DNA from: DATFJT01 sp965230755
GTDB taxonomy: Bacteria; Bacteroidota; Bacteroidia; Chitinophagales; Saprospiraceae
NCBI GenBank assembly: GCA_965230755.1
Contig: CBDDLT010000018.1
Coordinates: 1-48,032 of the forward strand
Length of the DNA: 48,032 nt
Reading direction: 5' to 3'
Part shown: one piece after another, positions 10,483 through 19,899 of the stretch
Layout: each line of letters begins with the position of its first letter
Numbering within the stretch: the stretch's first letter is position 1
The notes under the pieces: generated by a model
What the model was told of the DNA's origin: nothing
What the model saw: only the letters and a program-made list of their open reading frames with translations
Database searches by the model: none
Made by a program: the position numbers and the translations under genes

Positions 10483-10508
10483 TCTCGTTTCAGTTGGATA
10501 AAAGACTT

Positions 10509-10535
10509 TCGGTCAAATGTAAGAAAATTGACCGA
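10509..10535. promoter_or_regulatory. Perfect 8-bp inverted repeat between two minus-strand genes
   Basis: TCGGTCAA at 10509-10516 and TTGACCGA at 10528-10535 pair perfectly around an 11-base loop. The site is downstream of the SprB-repeat protein gene and 27 bases upstream of the small membrane-protein start. It could be a weak terminator for the former (no strong T-run) or an operator for the latter. The sequence cannot decide between them. Confidence 0.4.
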
Positions 10536-10590
10536 CACAAATTGCGGACTACCAAACCGGAATCATATTTATTTAGAATCCATGAAAAAC

Positions 10591-13038
10591 CTAGTTCCCA
10601 GTTTTCACAATTTTTAAACTGGTCGAAGCATTTCCGTCACTCAATTGGATGAAATATAATCCTGAGGATAGCTTGTCCAGTCGATCCAATTTTATTTTGC
10701 CGTCTTGTGCTTGATGATGGATATGTCGCACATCTTGCAACTGTCCACTGGAGTTGTAAACTTTAACCCATAAATCATGATATCCCTCAAGTCCCTCGAC
10801 GAACAAATAATCTCTCACCGGACTAGGATAAAAGCTAAGGCTATTCATATCGAATCCCTCTATAGATAGCGGTTCTCCAATACAAATCTCATCCGAAATG
10901 AAACTACAGCCATTAATGTCGATGAGGGTCAAAGTATAGCAACCATTTGGAAGATCCGACAGGTCTTCAGTGTTTCCAACTGAAAAACCGTCTTGATCTA
11001 CCCAAAAATAGAAATATGGGCTAACTCCTCCTTCCGTTCGTATGTCAATAGACCCGTTGCTCTCTGACGAATCGGGATCGGTGAATGATTCGACAACGAT
11101 ATTCAATGGTTCCGGGGACATTACTGTATCGACTATGATTAGTTCGCAGTCATTGGCATCATATACCGTGACGGCATAGATACCGGATGCCAACTCGTCG
11201 AGATCCAAAGGTTCCGTTCTATAGGGAGGAGTTCCCCCAAAAATTGAATGCTGGATAGAGCCTTCACTTTCTCCAGCGCAAATATTATCTTCTACCTCTG
11301 AACTAGCTACCAGAGGGTCAGGTTGATTCATTCCGAAATTGACCACTACTTCGCAATCCCTACTATCCGTTACAGTGACTCTATAAGAACCAGGACAAAC
11401 CGATGTCAAACAACTATCCGTGCTACCGTCCAACCACTGAAACTGATACGGAGGCGTTCCGTTAAATACTCGGGGGCATATTACCCCATCACAAACCATA
11501 TGGCAGGAGGTTGAAAAAACATCTTCTCCGATCTGAATCATACAGTCCGGTTCATCTACCTCTGCATTGAGCACCAACATACACTCATTAGCATCGGTAA
11601 CGGTTAGCTCATACTCTCCTATGGGAAGATCTTCTATTTCGAAGGTCATTTCTCCATTACTCCAGTTATAATTATATGGCCTCGTTCCGCCGGAGATACT
11701 AGCTCTAATAGTTCCATCACTGGCTCCTGGTGCGCTTACATTTTGAGCAGATAAAGTTCCTCTTAACACCTCCGGTTCTTCCAGCTCAAATGAATATACT
11801 TCCTGGCAGTTATTGATATCCGCGATAGTTACGGTAAACTGTCCTTCGCCCAATCCAAAAATTACCGGACCGCTCATTCCATTGCTCCAACTATAATTAA
11901 ATGTTCCGGTACTTATTCCGGGACGAAGATCAATCGAACCATCCTCTTCTCCAAAGCAAGAGATCTCTTCAATAAGAAAGTCCGTGGAGTCAATGAAAAA
12001 CACTGGTTCACTGATAAAGATTTCTACTGTTTTTTCACAATCCTTGGCATCGCGAATGACAACATTATAAATTCCGGAACCGAGTCCCGTTCTCACATTT
12101 GTATTTTCACCATCTGGCCAAATGTATGAATACGGTCGTGTACCTCCTGTTACTGTTATGGTCGCTCTACCGTTCATATCTCCTGGACATCTGGCATTCG
12201 TCGATTCTACATCAATTTTCAAGCTATCTGGTTGATTGATTCTTATTGCTCTTATTAATTCGCTTGAATCCTGGTCGGTAACCGTTATAAACCACAAGCC
12301 ATCTCCTAAATTCGTAGCGATTGAGTCTTTTACTCCGTTGTTCCAACAATAACTTAAAGGTCTTCTTCCTCCTTCTACTCGCATGGTAGCTCGACCATCT
12401 TCTTCTCCATAACAACTTACACTCTGTACGTTGACAAACTCACCAATCATAGGAGCAACTCCATTGTCGATATTAACGGTATCTGAAAAATTGAGTACCA
12501 GATCTGCAGTTGCGGCTCCATTGCCATCTGAAATTACAGAGCTAGCATATAACTTGACTATTCCATCTCCTATCTCAGATGGTGCGGTCCAGTCAACGGT
12601 ATACTCAACATTATTATTCATGTCAAAATTCTTGGCCGGTAGGTGCTCCCAATATACGCGGTTTGTTCTTCGCTGAATGGCGGAGCTGAATGATGGATTA
12701 GAAAATGCTCCGATGCTATCATTCTGTGCATCTATCGCTGTCAACTGAAAACCAGCTTTCGCTCCATCTCCATTGGGATTGTTAATGAGTATTCTAAGCG
12801 TATAGGTCGAATCCGTCAATACAACATCGGGTAACCCATCCAATACAATGGAGCCGTCAAGAAAATTAATTCCCGTATGGCATGGTGCATCACCACAGGT
12901 TCCTTCATTAGGAGCTCCTGTCTTTGCATTCTGTGGACTATTAACTCTGGAAATCGATAGTATAGCTGCGAAAAGGACAAATACAGCCAATGACTTTTTA
13001 TTAAGGAGGATTCTGTACATAATCGAATAATTGCTCAC
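10591..13038 (-). CDS. SprB-repeat protein with choice-of-anchor V-type N-terminus and T9SS type A tail
   Basis: The 815-residue exported protein has a signal peptide and then a domain opening TGAPNEGTCGDAPCHTG, a Cys-x4-Cys-His motif within a Reeler-like beta domain of about 180 residues (the choice-of-anchor V type seen in Bacteroidota). About seven or eight SprB-type repeats follow (C.G..DG....V.GG..PY.Y.W..G......L..G.Y.V.V.D...C), from about residue 205 to 700. The C-terminal ~80 residues (LSFYPSPVRDYLFVEG, ending LKIVKTGN) are a type A T9SS sorting domain. It is likely a surface adhesin or filament. It is a paralogue of the protein at 23952-26603, with the same domain order. It is divergent from the M43 protease, with 201 bases between them. 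Confidence 0.9.
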   Translation of the reverse strand: MSNYSIMYRILLNKKSLAVFVLFAAILSISRVNSPQNAKTGAPNEGTCGDAPCHTGINFLDGSIVLDGLPDVVLTDSTYTLRILINNPNGDGAKAGFQLTAIDAQNDSIGAFSNPSFSSAIQRRTNRVYWEHLPAKNFDMNNNVEYTVDWTAPSEIGDGIVKLYASSVISDGNGAATADLVLNFSDTVNIDNGVAPMIGEFVNVQSVSCYGEEDGRATMRVEGGRRPLSYCWNNGVKDSIATNLGDGLWFITVTDQDSSELIRAIRINQPDSLKIDVESTNARCPGDMNGRATITVTGGTRPYSYIWPDGENTNVRTGLGSGIYNVVIRDAKDCEKTVEIFISEPVFFIDSTDFLIEEISCFGEEDGSIDLRPGISTGTFNYSWSNGMSGPVIFGLGEGQFTVTIADINNCQEVYSFELEEPEVLRGTLSAQNVSAPGASDGTIRASISGGTRPYNYNWSNGEMTFEIEDLPIGEYELTVTDANECMLVLNAEVDEPDCMIQIGEDVFSTSCHMVCDGVICPRVFNGTPPYQFQWLDGSTDSCLTSVCPGSYRVTVTDSRDCEVVVNFGMNQPDPLVASSEVEDNICAGESEGSIQHSIFGGTPPYRTEPLDLDELASGIYAVTVYDANDCELIIVDTVMSPEPLNIVVESFTDPDSSESNGSIDIRTEGGVSPYFYFWVDQDGFSVGNTEDLSDLPNGCYTLTLIDINGCSFISDEICIGEPLSIEGFDMNSLSFYPSPVRDYLFVEGLEGYHDLWVKVYNSSGQLQDVRHIHHQAQDGKIKLDRLDKLSSGLYFIQLSDGNASTSLKIVKTGN

Positions 13039-13239
13039 CTGGTAATCACCGCTCTTAACACCAAAAGATATTATAAGCAGAACTAATACTTAGAAAACGT
13101 ACAGATCAAAGCTTGCGTCCACTGTATTTAGCACAGTTTTATTAATTAAATTTTGTATATTTCTATTGCGAATGACAAAATTTGACGACCGAGAGTTTTT
13201 TCATATTTTGCCGATATTATTTCTTTCAGAAAAAAAACT

Positions 13240-14532
13240 ATGACTTCCTACTTCAAAAATTTATGTTTCCTCTTCTTTCTTTTGGGATTTATCACCGCCC
13301 AAAGCCAGGAGCACACAGCACAACAATGCGGACATGATCTTTTGCTTCATCAGAATGAGGCCAAATACCCAGGATATATTGAAGCCGTAAATCAGAGCTT
13401 CGATCATGTAAAATCCAAGATCTCCTTCAATAAATCAGAATCGGAGTATGAAGTCCGAACAGTTATTCACGTAGTGCATGCCAACGACGAACAAAATATA
13501 AGTGACGAGAGAATAAGAGCGGTAATGGACGTGGTTAATGATGATTTTTCAGGACTTAATTCCATAGACCGGGGATTGAGATCTTTGTTCCACCCACTGG
13601 TAGGGAATTCTGGAATCAAATTCACCATTGAGGAAATTATTAGGCATAGAACGGAAACTACTTTTACCGTGGATATTTTCACCGGATCCTTGCCGGATAA
13701 TGTAAAACAAACTGCGATGGGTGGTAGTGATGCCAGAGATACCGAGCAGTTTGTAAATATCTGGATTTGCAGTATTGACTTCGATCTGGGCACATTGTTG
13801 GGATATGCTTATCCTCCTTTATGCGCACCCAATTGGCCGGATGGATCTAGTGCTCCTTCTCCCGAATTGGATGGGGTCGTGATGGACTATAGAGCAGTTG
13901 ACACCATGGGAGTGATTCAAGAATTTGGTCAAACTTTTCAAGTACGAGGCCATTCTTTAACTCACGAACTGGGACATTATTTGGGTCTGAGACATATCTG
14001 GGGCGATGGAAATGGCGTCATTTTCGGAAATCCTGACTGCACTGTCGATGATGGGATAGAAGATACGCCAAATCAGGGGCTTCCTTCACAAGGGGCTTGT
14101 GATACTTTGGCCAATACCTGTACAGATGACATAGATGATTTGCCAGACATGATAGAAAATTTCATGGATTACTCCGATGAGAGATGCCTCAACGTTTTCA
14201 CTTTAGAACAAGTCGCAGTGATGCATTCTACCTTAGAAAATTGTCGTTCAAATATTTTGATAACAAATCAAGGTGAAGTTGAGAATTTGAGTTCGAATGT
14301 TCAAGTTCTGCCAAATCCTAGTAACGGAAGAGTAAGTATCACGGGTTTATCAGAAGGTGTGCATCAGGTTTCGATAATAAGTTCATGGGGCGCTGAAGTA
14401 GATCAATTTAATATTGCTGGTCACTCGGAGAGTTTTGATCTTGGCCATCTTGATAATGGACTCTATTTCGTCGTTACCAAGGATGAAAACAAGCAAGTTC
14501 TAAGTACTCAAAAGCTCATGCTTCTGAAATAG
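13240..14532 (+). CDS. Secreted M43-type zinc metalloprotease with T9SS tail
   Basis: The 430-residue protein has an N-terminal signal peptide (cut near TAQSQ). The zinc motif HELGHYLGLRH sits at residues 242-252, with zinc ligands His242, His246 and His252 and catalytic Glu243. The Met-turn is FMDYSDERC, with Met309. This matches the pappalysin/cytophagalysin family (M43), whose members cleave extracellular proteins. Residues from about 353 (VQVLPNPSNGRVSITG) to the end form a type A T9SS sorting domain, so it is exported through the outer membrane. The active-site residues are complete. It is transcribed away from the SprB-repeat gene; no operon partner is evident. Confidence 0.92.
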   Translation: MTSYFKNLCFLFFLLGFITAQSQEHTAQQCGHDLLLHQNEAKYPGYIEAVNQSFDHVKSKISFNKSESEYEVRTVIHVVHANDEQNISDERIRAVMDVVNDDFSGLNSIDRGLRSLFHPLVGNSGIKFTIEEIIRHRTETTFTVDIFTGSLPDNVKQTAMGGSDARDTEQFVNIWICSIDFDLGTLLGYAYPPLCAPNWPDGSSAPSPELDGVVMDYRAVDTMGVIQEFGQTFQVRGHSLTHELGHYLGLRHIWGDGNGVIFGNPDCTVDDGIEDTPNQGLPSQGACDTLANTCTDDIDDLPDMIENFMDYSDERCLNVFTLEQVAVMHSTLENCRSNILITNQGEVENLSSNVQVLPNPSNGRVSITGLSEGVHQVSIISSWGAEVDQFNIAGHSESFDLGHLDNGLYFVVTKDENKQVLSTQKLMLLK

Positions 14533-14637
14533 CCAAACCTTAGAATCATTGGTCCTAGTTTTTTGTTTTCAATTTTTCAAATACAGCGGAGATATTGAAA
14601 AAGCAGTATCTTCACGGCCTGTTATTAAGTGTGATCT

Positions 14638-15264
14638 ATGGTCGAAATATATTTAAAGCCTCTTTTCTATACCCTGATATTGCTTATCATTTTCTCATGT
14701 TCGAATAAAGAAGAGGGATCGAAAGGCTCGTCGAATGCTTCCTACGATACTGAACTGGCAGCCCAAACTGGAGTAAAGTATTTGATCAAAGAGTTGGATA
14801 CGGACAGGGCTGATAAAAAAGACCTTGAAGTTAGTCTGGAGGGATTTAGTGAAACAAATAAAGGACACACTTTTAAGTATTCTGATCCCATTGAAAAGAC
14901 TTTTTTGTTGGACATGGATAAAAATGGCTTCGAAGAACTATACATAGTGACAAGGGCCAAACATGGAAATAAATCGGCGCAAGTACTAGGGCTCTCTTCC
15001 AATGTAGATAAAAGTGCATCCGTAATTATTACTCCCGATTTTGTTTATAAGAATAGGCCAGATTATCCAATTTACAAGAATTTCGGTGGAGAAAATGATA
15101 TTTATATCGTAAACGATGAATTAGTGGAGAGCTACCCTGTTAATAACATGTATGCATTGGACAGTGTCAAGATTGTGAAAGCTCAGATCTTTTTCGAATT
15201 GTTCATCAACAATGGGGATTGGACCTTGGGTCCTGTCCGACAAATAAATCATCGCGAAGAATAA
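14638..15264 (+). CDS. Lipoprotein resembling PliI-type lysozyme inhibitors
   Basis: A 208-residue protein with a lipoprotein signal (IIFSC, Cys21). The core FLLDMDKNGFEELYIVTR, followed by VLGLSSNVDKSAS and IVNDELVESYPV, resembles the beta-propeller-like PliI family, periplasmic inhibitors of i-type (invertebrate) lysozyme. The match is by recalled pattern, so this is moderate. If true, it would guard peptidoglycan against lysozyme from an invertebrate host or prey. It lies 14 bases before the fucosyltransferase-like gene and is probably co-transcribed with it. Confidence 0.6.
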   Translation: MVEIYLKPLFYTLILLIIFSCSNKEEGSKGSSNASYDTELAAQTGVKYLIKELDTDRADKKDLEVSLEGFSETNKGHTFKYSDPIEKTFLLDMDKNGFEELYIVTRAKHGNKSAQVLGLSSNVDKSASVIITPDFVYKNRPDYPIYKNFGGENDIYIVNDELVESYPVNNMYALDSVKIVKAQIFFELFINNGDWTLGPVRQINHREE

Positions 15265-15278
15265 ATCAATAGGAATCT

Positions 15279-16463
15279 TTGGATTTTAAACTTAAGTTAT
15301 CATTTTTTCTTTTCAGACTTTATCACTCCAAATTAATTTGGGGAATACGAAGAATATTTAGAAAAGAAGCAAGCAGTTCAGAAGTGACTGCATTTCGATT
15401 AAATGAAACCTTCAAAATCCTTCCTTCTTCAAAAAACGGGGAGTTATCACTCGGGCCTACAATTCTTATTCCCTCTTATCGCATGGATGGGATTGGCATT
15501 CAAGTCATCATCCGATTGGCGGTGAAATACCTGGCTCGGGAATCCGGTGCAACCTATCTCCACTATCCATTTATAGAAATTGAACATCAGCAGATCGACC
15601 CTTTAGGATCTCAGATGACAAGCATTGAATGGTGTCAAGAGTGGGAGTCGTTCTTTAATTTGGGAAGTGGGGAAGATCATATTAGGGATTGGGCCAAAAA
15701 AATTGGCCCCTTCGAGCTGTCTAGACAATTATCTAACAAAACTACGGTCTATTTAGATCCAAGAGATGACCGCCGACAACTATTAAAAGACCATATTGAA
15801 GCTGTTAGATCCAAACAAGCTGGAATGTACATTTTTAGTTTGGGCTTGATTAGACAAGCCGAAAAATGCGATTTTTTCTTTGACAAGGAGTTCATACAAG
15901 AGATGCAAGAACTCTTTAAGCGGTCCTCTTATAATCCAAAAAATAACTTATATGAGGAGGATGGAATACATATTGCCATCCATATTAGAAGAGGAGATGT
16001 ATGGAATAATATTAAAGCAGGTAACTCGGCAAAAAGGTTCTTGGACAGACTACTGGATGAAAGCTTTTATGTTGAGCTTCTTAACACCATTAATAGGCAA
16101 GTTCAGCATTCTATGGCACCGATACATTACCATATTTTTTCAGATGGGCTTATTGAGGACTTTGAGTCGTTTACGATAGAAGAAGGAAGAACCATTCTAA
16201 AATCCAATCCCGAGATATCGAACATCCACTTGCATTTAAGAACAAATGCCATGGACACCTTGTATCATTTGATTCACGCTCCGATTCTATTCCCTGCCAA
16301 AAGTACTTTTAGCTTGCTGGGGATCATATTTGGAGAGGGTAAAGTAATATTAGATGATCTTGTGCTGGAATACAGCCATTACTCCATCCTTTCCAAATAT
16401 ATCGCCCAGTCAGACAGATTTATTAAGCTTGATAAACTGAATTTATCAATGCTTCAATCCTAA
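15279..16463 (+). CDS. Putative glycosyltransferase, fucosyltransferase-like (GT11/GT23/GT65/GT68 type)
   Basis: The 394-residue protein contains HIRRGD at 235-240, the H-x-R-R-x-D element found in GDP-fucose-using transferases, followed by IHYHIFSDG and a late FPAKSTFSLLGIIFG segment typical of the nucleotide-sugar-binding half of such enzymes. No signal peptide is evident, so it is probably cytosolic or membrane-associated. The start used is TTG at 15279; the next in-frame ATG (MDGIGIQ) would remove about 69 residues. AGGA about 5 bases before the TTG may serve as a ribosome site. The donor and acceptor sugars are not shown by the sequence. It overlaps the convergent downstream gene by 4 bases at the stops. 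Confidence 0.6.
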   Translation: MDFKLKLSFFLFRLYHSKLIWGIRRIFRKEASSSEVTAFRLNETFKILPSSKNGELSLGPTILIPSYRMDGIGIQVIIRLAVKYLARESGATYLHYPFIEIEHQQIDPLGSQMTSIEWCQEWESFFNLGSGEDHIRDWAKKIGPFELSRQLSNKTTVYLDPRDDRRQLLKDHIEAVRSKQAGMYIFSLGLIRQAEKCDFFFDKEFIQEMQELFKRSSYNPKNNLYEEDGIHIAIHIRRGDVWNNIKAGNSAKRFLDRLLDESFYVELLNTINRQVQHSMAPIHYHIFSDGLIEDFESFTIEEGRTILKSNPEISNIHLHLRTNAMDTLYHLIHAPILFPAKSTFSLLGIIFGEGKVILDDLVLEYSHYSILSKYIAQSDRFIKLDKLNLSMLQS

Positions 16464-17200
16464 AATTTAAATCCTAGCTTGAAGTTGAGATAATTGGCAT
16501 TAAAATCTGAGCCACTATTGTCAAATCCATGAGCCTGATAGCGATACCCAAAGGAAGCCACCAAGGCTGAATTTCTATTCAGACTCCACTGAAGTCCTCC
16601 ACCCAGGCCAAACATTGCACCTCCTTTTACATCAGGTTCGAAAGCACCAAGGCCATAACCTGCATCGGCATAGAAGAAGGGAGCCATCTCCTTTCTTGTA
16701 GGGGTGAATCTAATATCCGCAAAAAGTGGCACCAACTCGTACCCGTCCTGCCCTTCACCAACTTCTTCGTGAAATTCTACTCCAATTCCCAAACCAAGGC
16801 TCAGTAAGTCATTGAGATGATAGCCATTGATCGTATGGATACTGAAATAGGACAGTTCATTGTCCACAGTATTATCCATTATCTCGTATGAGCCTACTCC
16901 AAATCCGTATCCCAGCGTAGTAATATTTGTAAAACCCTTGGGTTGGTAAGCGTGAACTACATTTTTCTGGTTCTGATGTAGCATTTTTTCTCTGGCCACT
17001 TTTCTTACTTGGTCAGCGCTGAAGGATAGAACATCACTATTGCTATTCATTATTTTAACACCATTTTCATCGAGCGGCTTGACAATTGATCCTCTAATTA
17101 CTTGACCATTCTTTAAGTATACAACATCTTGAAAATCTTGTGCTTCCATTGTGAATGCAAAGCACATCAAAGCTGAGATAATAAATATTAATTTTTTCAT
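16460..17200 (-). CDS. Outer-membrane beta-barrel-like protein
   Basis: The 246-residue protein has a signal peptide ending MEAQ. Next comes a short region DVVYLKNGQVIRGSIV, common at the N-terminus of Bacteroidota exported proteins. The rest has alternating beta strands rich in glycine and aromatics (GYGFGVGSYEI, FADIRFTP, FFYADAGYGLGAF) and ends in FKLGFKF, the terminal-Phe pattern of outer-membrane barrels. It is the last gene of a minus-strand cluster carrying the LpoB-like and COG3014-like lipoproteins, 49 bases after the latter. Its specific function is unknown. Confidence 0.75.
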   Translation of the reverse strand: MKKLIFIISALMCFAFTMEAQDFQDVVYLKNGQVIRGSIVKPLDENGVKIMNSNSDVLSFSADQVRKVAREKMLHQNQKNVVHAYQPKGFTNITTLGYGFGVGSYEIMDNTVDNELSYFSIHTINGYHLNDLLSLGLGIGVEFHEEVGEGQDGYELVPLFADIRFTPTRKEMAPFFYADAGYGLGAFEPDVKGGAMFGLGGGLQWSLNRNSALVASFGYRYQAHGFDNSGSDFNANYLNFKLGFKF

Positions 17201-17249
17201 AATTCTGTATTTTACTTTTTGTAGTTCTAATTAATTCGCCACTCGGTAA

Positions 17250-18824
17250 TTACATTGGATTCACAACCGCGTTATACGGAGTAATTATGTTTCGAACATG
17301 GGACCTTCCATCACCATTGATCTCCATCCGAGTAGCTGTAACACGTTTATTCTTGCTGTTAAAAAAGCTAAATTCCAACACATTTTTTCCCTTCTTGAGA
17401 GGTATTCGAGCATAACTAATCTGTGCGGGCAAACTCTGCCAAGATCGAATATCCGCTCTCTCAGTCAGTGTACTTACCACATTAAATACCTGTCCTAAAT
17501 CTATATCCCCCCTATTATCATCATCAGAATCAGAGTCTGAATCCGAATCAGGAGAAGAAATGGGATCTTTGTCCGAACCATTTGATCCATTATCTTCTTG
17601 AAGATCTTTTTCTTCCGTTTCCTCTTCCTCTTTTTTATCATCCTCCTTCCTATCATTCGTTAGATCGCTGATATCGATCTGTGACAATGACTCTTGGATG
17701 GCTCTTTTGGTCAAAACACGAAGTATTGCATTGCCCAGCTCTCTAAAATATCGGTCTTTTAAGGACTGCGGAGCGATGACATTGAGGTTTTCCAATAGTT
17801 CAAAATCCCGATTTACTCCGTTAAGCCTAACACTTGCTTTGCTCAGAGGGTAATACCTCTGCTTGTAGATCGGGAGTGCTATGGAAACATGATCCGCAGT
17901 AATATCGTAGTTATAATTATTCACTTCATCAGGAGAGAGAGAAGTGTATATACCTTCACCTTCGTTCACTATACTAAGTCCTCCTCCATTTTCCATTTCG
18001 AGATTAAATGCTATGGTCAATTGTTGTTTCTGAGGCGATCGTCCATTCTCCCAAAACACGATTAACTCTCCCCCATCATTTTGTGATGACTTATACTGAT
18101 ATCCCAAAACTCTGGAATAGTAACTCAACTCTGATCCAAACTTCAATATGCTTCCGGTTCTGAACAAATCTTCGACCAACTGCTTGGGAAGCTTTGTCCC
18201 CATGTAATTTACTTTCTTACCATTATGGATAAAAAGATCAACTGCATTTCTGTACGCTACAAAAGCTTGATTCACCTCATTGTTTAATTCATAGGCCAAT
18301 CCCATAATTGTATGGGCCAATACATCATCGTGGTACTTCAAGGGTTTGTCCGGAACAGCATCATTCAATCTATTCAAAGACAGGTTGGCTCTTCTCGCTT
18401 CGACCCTCGCCTTAGCAAAATCCCTCTGCTCAAGAAAATTCAAACACTTGTAGTAGTTCACCGCTATATCTTCGAAAAACTCTGTTTGATACGGTAAGGA
18501 AAGCGGGTTATTGATGAGTGACATTGCCCGTTGTGCGATGTTCACCTTTCTATCCTCTATTAGATAATCTGCCTTGTGCAAAAGACTATTGCTCGCTTCA
18601 AGATTACCGTTCATCCGTTCAATACTGGCCAATTCCATATTTAGAAGGACCTCGTTCCGAGATTTTTTCATGACCTTCTTCTTCCCTATCCACTTGTGGG
18701 CCTCATCGAAATTCTTAGCAGAAATCATATAATTGAACTCAGCCATGCTTTTCTGATAGCTCATACAGCCCATCAGGAAGAATCCGATAAAGATTACAAC
18801 AGTAAATAGTCGCAAAAATGTCAT
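17250..18824 (-). CDS. COG3014-like TPR-type lipoprotein with acidic Ser/Asp tract
   Basis: The 524-residue lipoprotein has its lipobox at LMGC (Cys20). Residues ~25-240 are helical and TPR-like (KNFDEAHKWIGKKKVMKK, ASIERMNGNLEASNSLLHKA, GLAYELNNEVNQAFVAYRNA), resembling the uncharacterised family COG3014. A second beta-rich domain follows. Between about residues 395 and 445 is a low-complexity charged linker with a run alternating Ser and Asp. The final ~75 residues form another beta domain (SYARIPLKKGKNVLEFSF). COG3014 and LpoB-like genes are neighbours in several bacteria, and here the LpoB-like gene is directly upstream (21-base gap). This suggests a shared envelope or peptidoglycan role; the molecular function is unknown. 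Confidence 0.7.
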   Translation of the reverse strand: MTFLRLFTVVIFIGFFLMGCMSYQKSMAEFNYMISAKNFDEAHKWIGKKKVMKKSRNEVLLNMELASIERMNGNLEASNSLLHKADYLIEDRKVNIAQRAMSLINNPLSLPYQTEFFEDIAVNYYKCLNFLEQRDFAKARVEARRANLSLNRLNDAVPDKPLKYHDDVLAHTIMGLAYELNNEVNQAFVAYRNAVDLFIHNGKKVNYMGTKLPKQLVEDLFRTGSILKFGSELSYYSRVLGYQYKSSQNDGGELIVFWENGRSPQKQQLTIAFNLEMENGGGLSIVNEGEGIYTSLSPDEVNNYNYDITADHVSIALPIYKQRYYPLSKASVRLNGVNRDFELLENLNVIAPQSLKDRYFRELGNAILRVLTKRAIQESLSQIDISDLTNDRKEDDKKEEEETEEKDLQEDNGSNGSDKDPISSPDSDSDSDSDDDNRGDIDLGQVFNVVSTLTERADIRSWQSLPAQISYARIPLKKGKNVLEFSFFNSKNKRVTATRMEINGDGRSHVRNIITPYNAVVNPM

Positions 18825-18845
18825 GGATGAAGAATTGAAGTTAAA

Positions 18846-19430
18846 CTAGTTCTTGATGAACTTCTTGATCTTTTTATCTCCTATCCAAAGGATTTCATTG
18901 GTCTGAATATCAGTTAACTCCATATCAATCTGATAGTACACCACTTTCTTTTTTCCTTCGGCATCAACAATGGAATTAATGACACCTTGAAGCATATAAT
19001 CTGCACCAACTTCCATACCCCATTTTTTCATGGTTTCCTGAGAGGCATTATTTTGTTGATCAGCTCTTTCCGTTCGAACCTGATCACGCATGTTACCTCC
19101 TTGAACCAAGCGAACTCTACCGCTTCGTACAAAAGATTTTTCCAATTCCTTGACAAAGGTTTCGGCCTCAATGTGCTCGTGGGACTTGTTTTCGACCATT
19201 CCGCATATTACAACAGGTTTCTTGCCCGTCTTATTCATATGGTTTTCCAGCCAAGGCTGAGACATAACTTCAGTGATAAGCTCTTGTGCAGTTATTCTAG
19301 CATCCGTATCATTCCATCTTCCGCTTAAATCCACCGTACTATCCGTCTCTATTCTTTCCACTTGGCGATTACAGGAAATACCAAATAGTCCCAAGAAAGC
19401 GGCAAAAATCAAAATTCTAGCAATATTCAT
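18846..19430 (-). CDS. LpoB-like lipoprotein, putative penicillin-binding-protein activator
   Basis: The 194-residue lipoprotein has a lipobox GISC with Cys20. The body matches the LpoB/COG3417 pattern: DLSGRWNDTDARITAQELI, WLENH, PVVICGMVENKSHEHIE, FVKELEKSFVRSGRVRLV, GADYMLQGVINSI, and VVYYQIDMELTDIQTNEILWIG. In enterobacteria LpoB spans from the outer membrane to activate PBP1B. Here the protein lacks the long proline-rich linker of E. coli LpoB. It is placed between a small secreted protein and a COG3014-like lipoprotein in one likely operon. Assignment to the family is good; activation of a penicillin-binding protein is an inference. Confidence 0.8.
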   Translation of the reverse strand: MNIARILIFAAFLGLFGISCNRQVERIETDSTVDLSGRWNDTDARITAQELITEVMSQPWLENHMNKTGKKPVVICGMVENKSHEHIEAETFVKELEKSFVRSGRVRLVQGGNMRDQVRTERADQQNNASQETMKKWGMEVGADYMLQGVINSIVDAEGKKKVVYYQIDMELTDIQTNEILWIGDKKIKKFIKN

Positions 19431-19469
19431 AATCTCTTCGTTTAATTAATTATTGAAAATTGGATCAAC

Positions 19470-19793
19470 TTAAAATCCGTAAGGATAGGTACTTCTCCAA
19501 GGATTTCTTCTTCTATCCAAAACATAAGGTCTTTGAGCCCGCTCTAGCCTCAATTGTCTCTTAAAGTCTCTTCGCTCATCCCTACGTTCTTTCCTATCAT
19601 CAATTTTTTCCTGTCTTGGATCACGGGCTGTGTAGGTATTTTGAACTGTTGTACCCATGCTTGCCTCGTGCTGATCCAGTCTTTTAGCATACTTTTCAGC
19701 AGCCAACTCCGAATTCGGATTTTGAGTGTCATCCTGAGCAAAACCCATAACTGGCATTGCTGCTATCATCATATATAAAACCATCTTTTTCAT
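19470..19793 (-). CDS. Small basic secreted protein, unknown
   Basis: About 107 residues from the ATG at 19793, which gives a clean signal peptide (MKKMVLYMMIAAMPVMGFAQ). The frame runs 12 codons further upstream, to an ATG at 19829. The mature part is short, first acidic and polar, then very Arg-rich (EKIDDRKERRDERRDFKRQL), and ends in aromatic and proline residues. No family recognised. It lies 39 bases before the LpoB-like gene and 70 bases after the barrel gene, so it is probably part of that envelope operon. The Arg-rich helix may bind a polyanion or a partner; that is a guess. Confidence 0.65.
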   Translation of the reverse strand: MKKMVLYMMIAAMPVMGFAQDDTQNPNSELAAEKYAKRLDQHEASMGTTVQNTYTARDPRQEKIDDRKERRDERRDFKRQLRLERAQRPYVLDRRRNPWRSTYPYGF

Positions 19794-19899
19794 CAGTCTA
19801 TATTTTTTGTTCTTCAATTTATTATTCATAATGCAAATATAATTTATATCTCTTCACTCATTGTATTTTCGAATCCGGAGAGCCACATCTTTTATTCAG

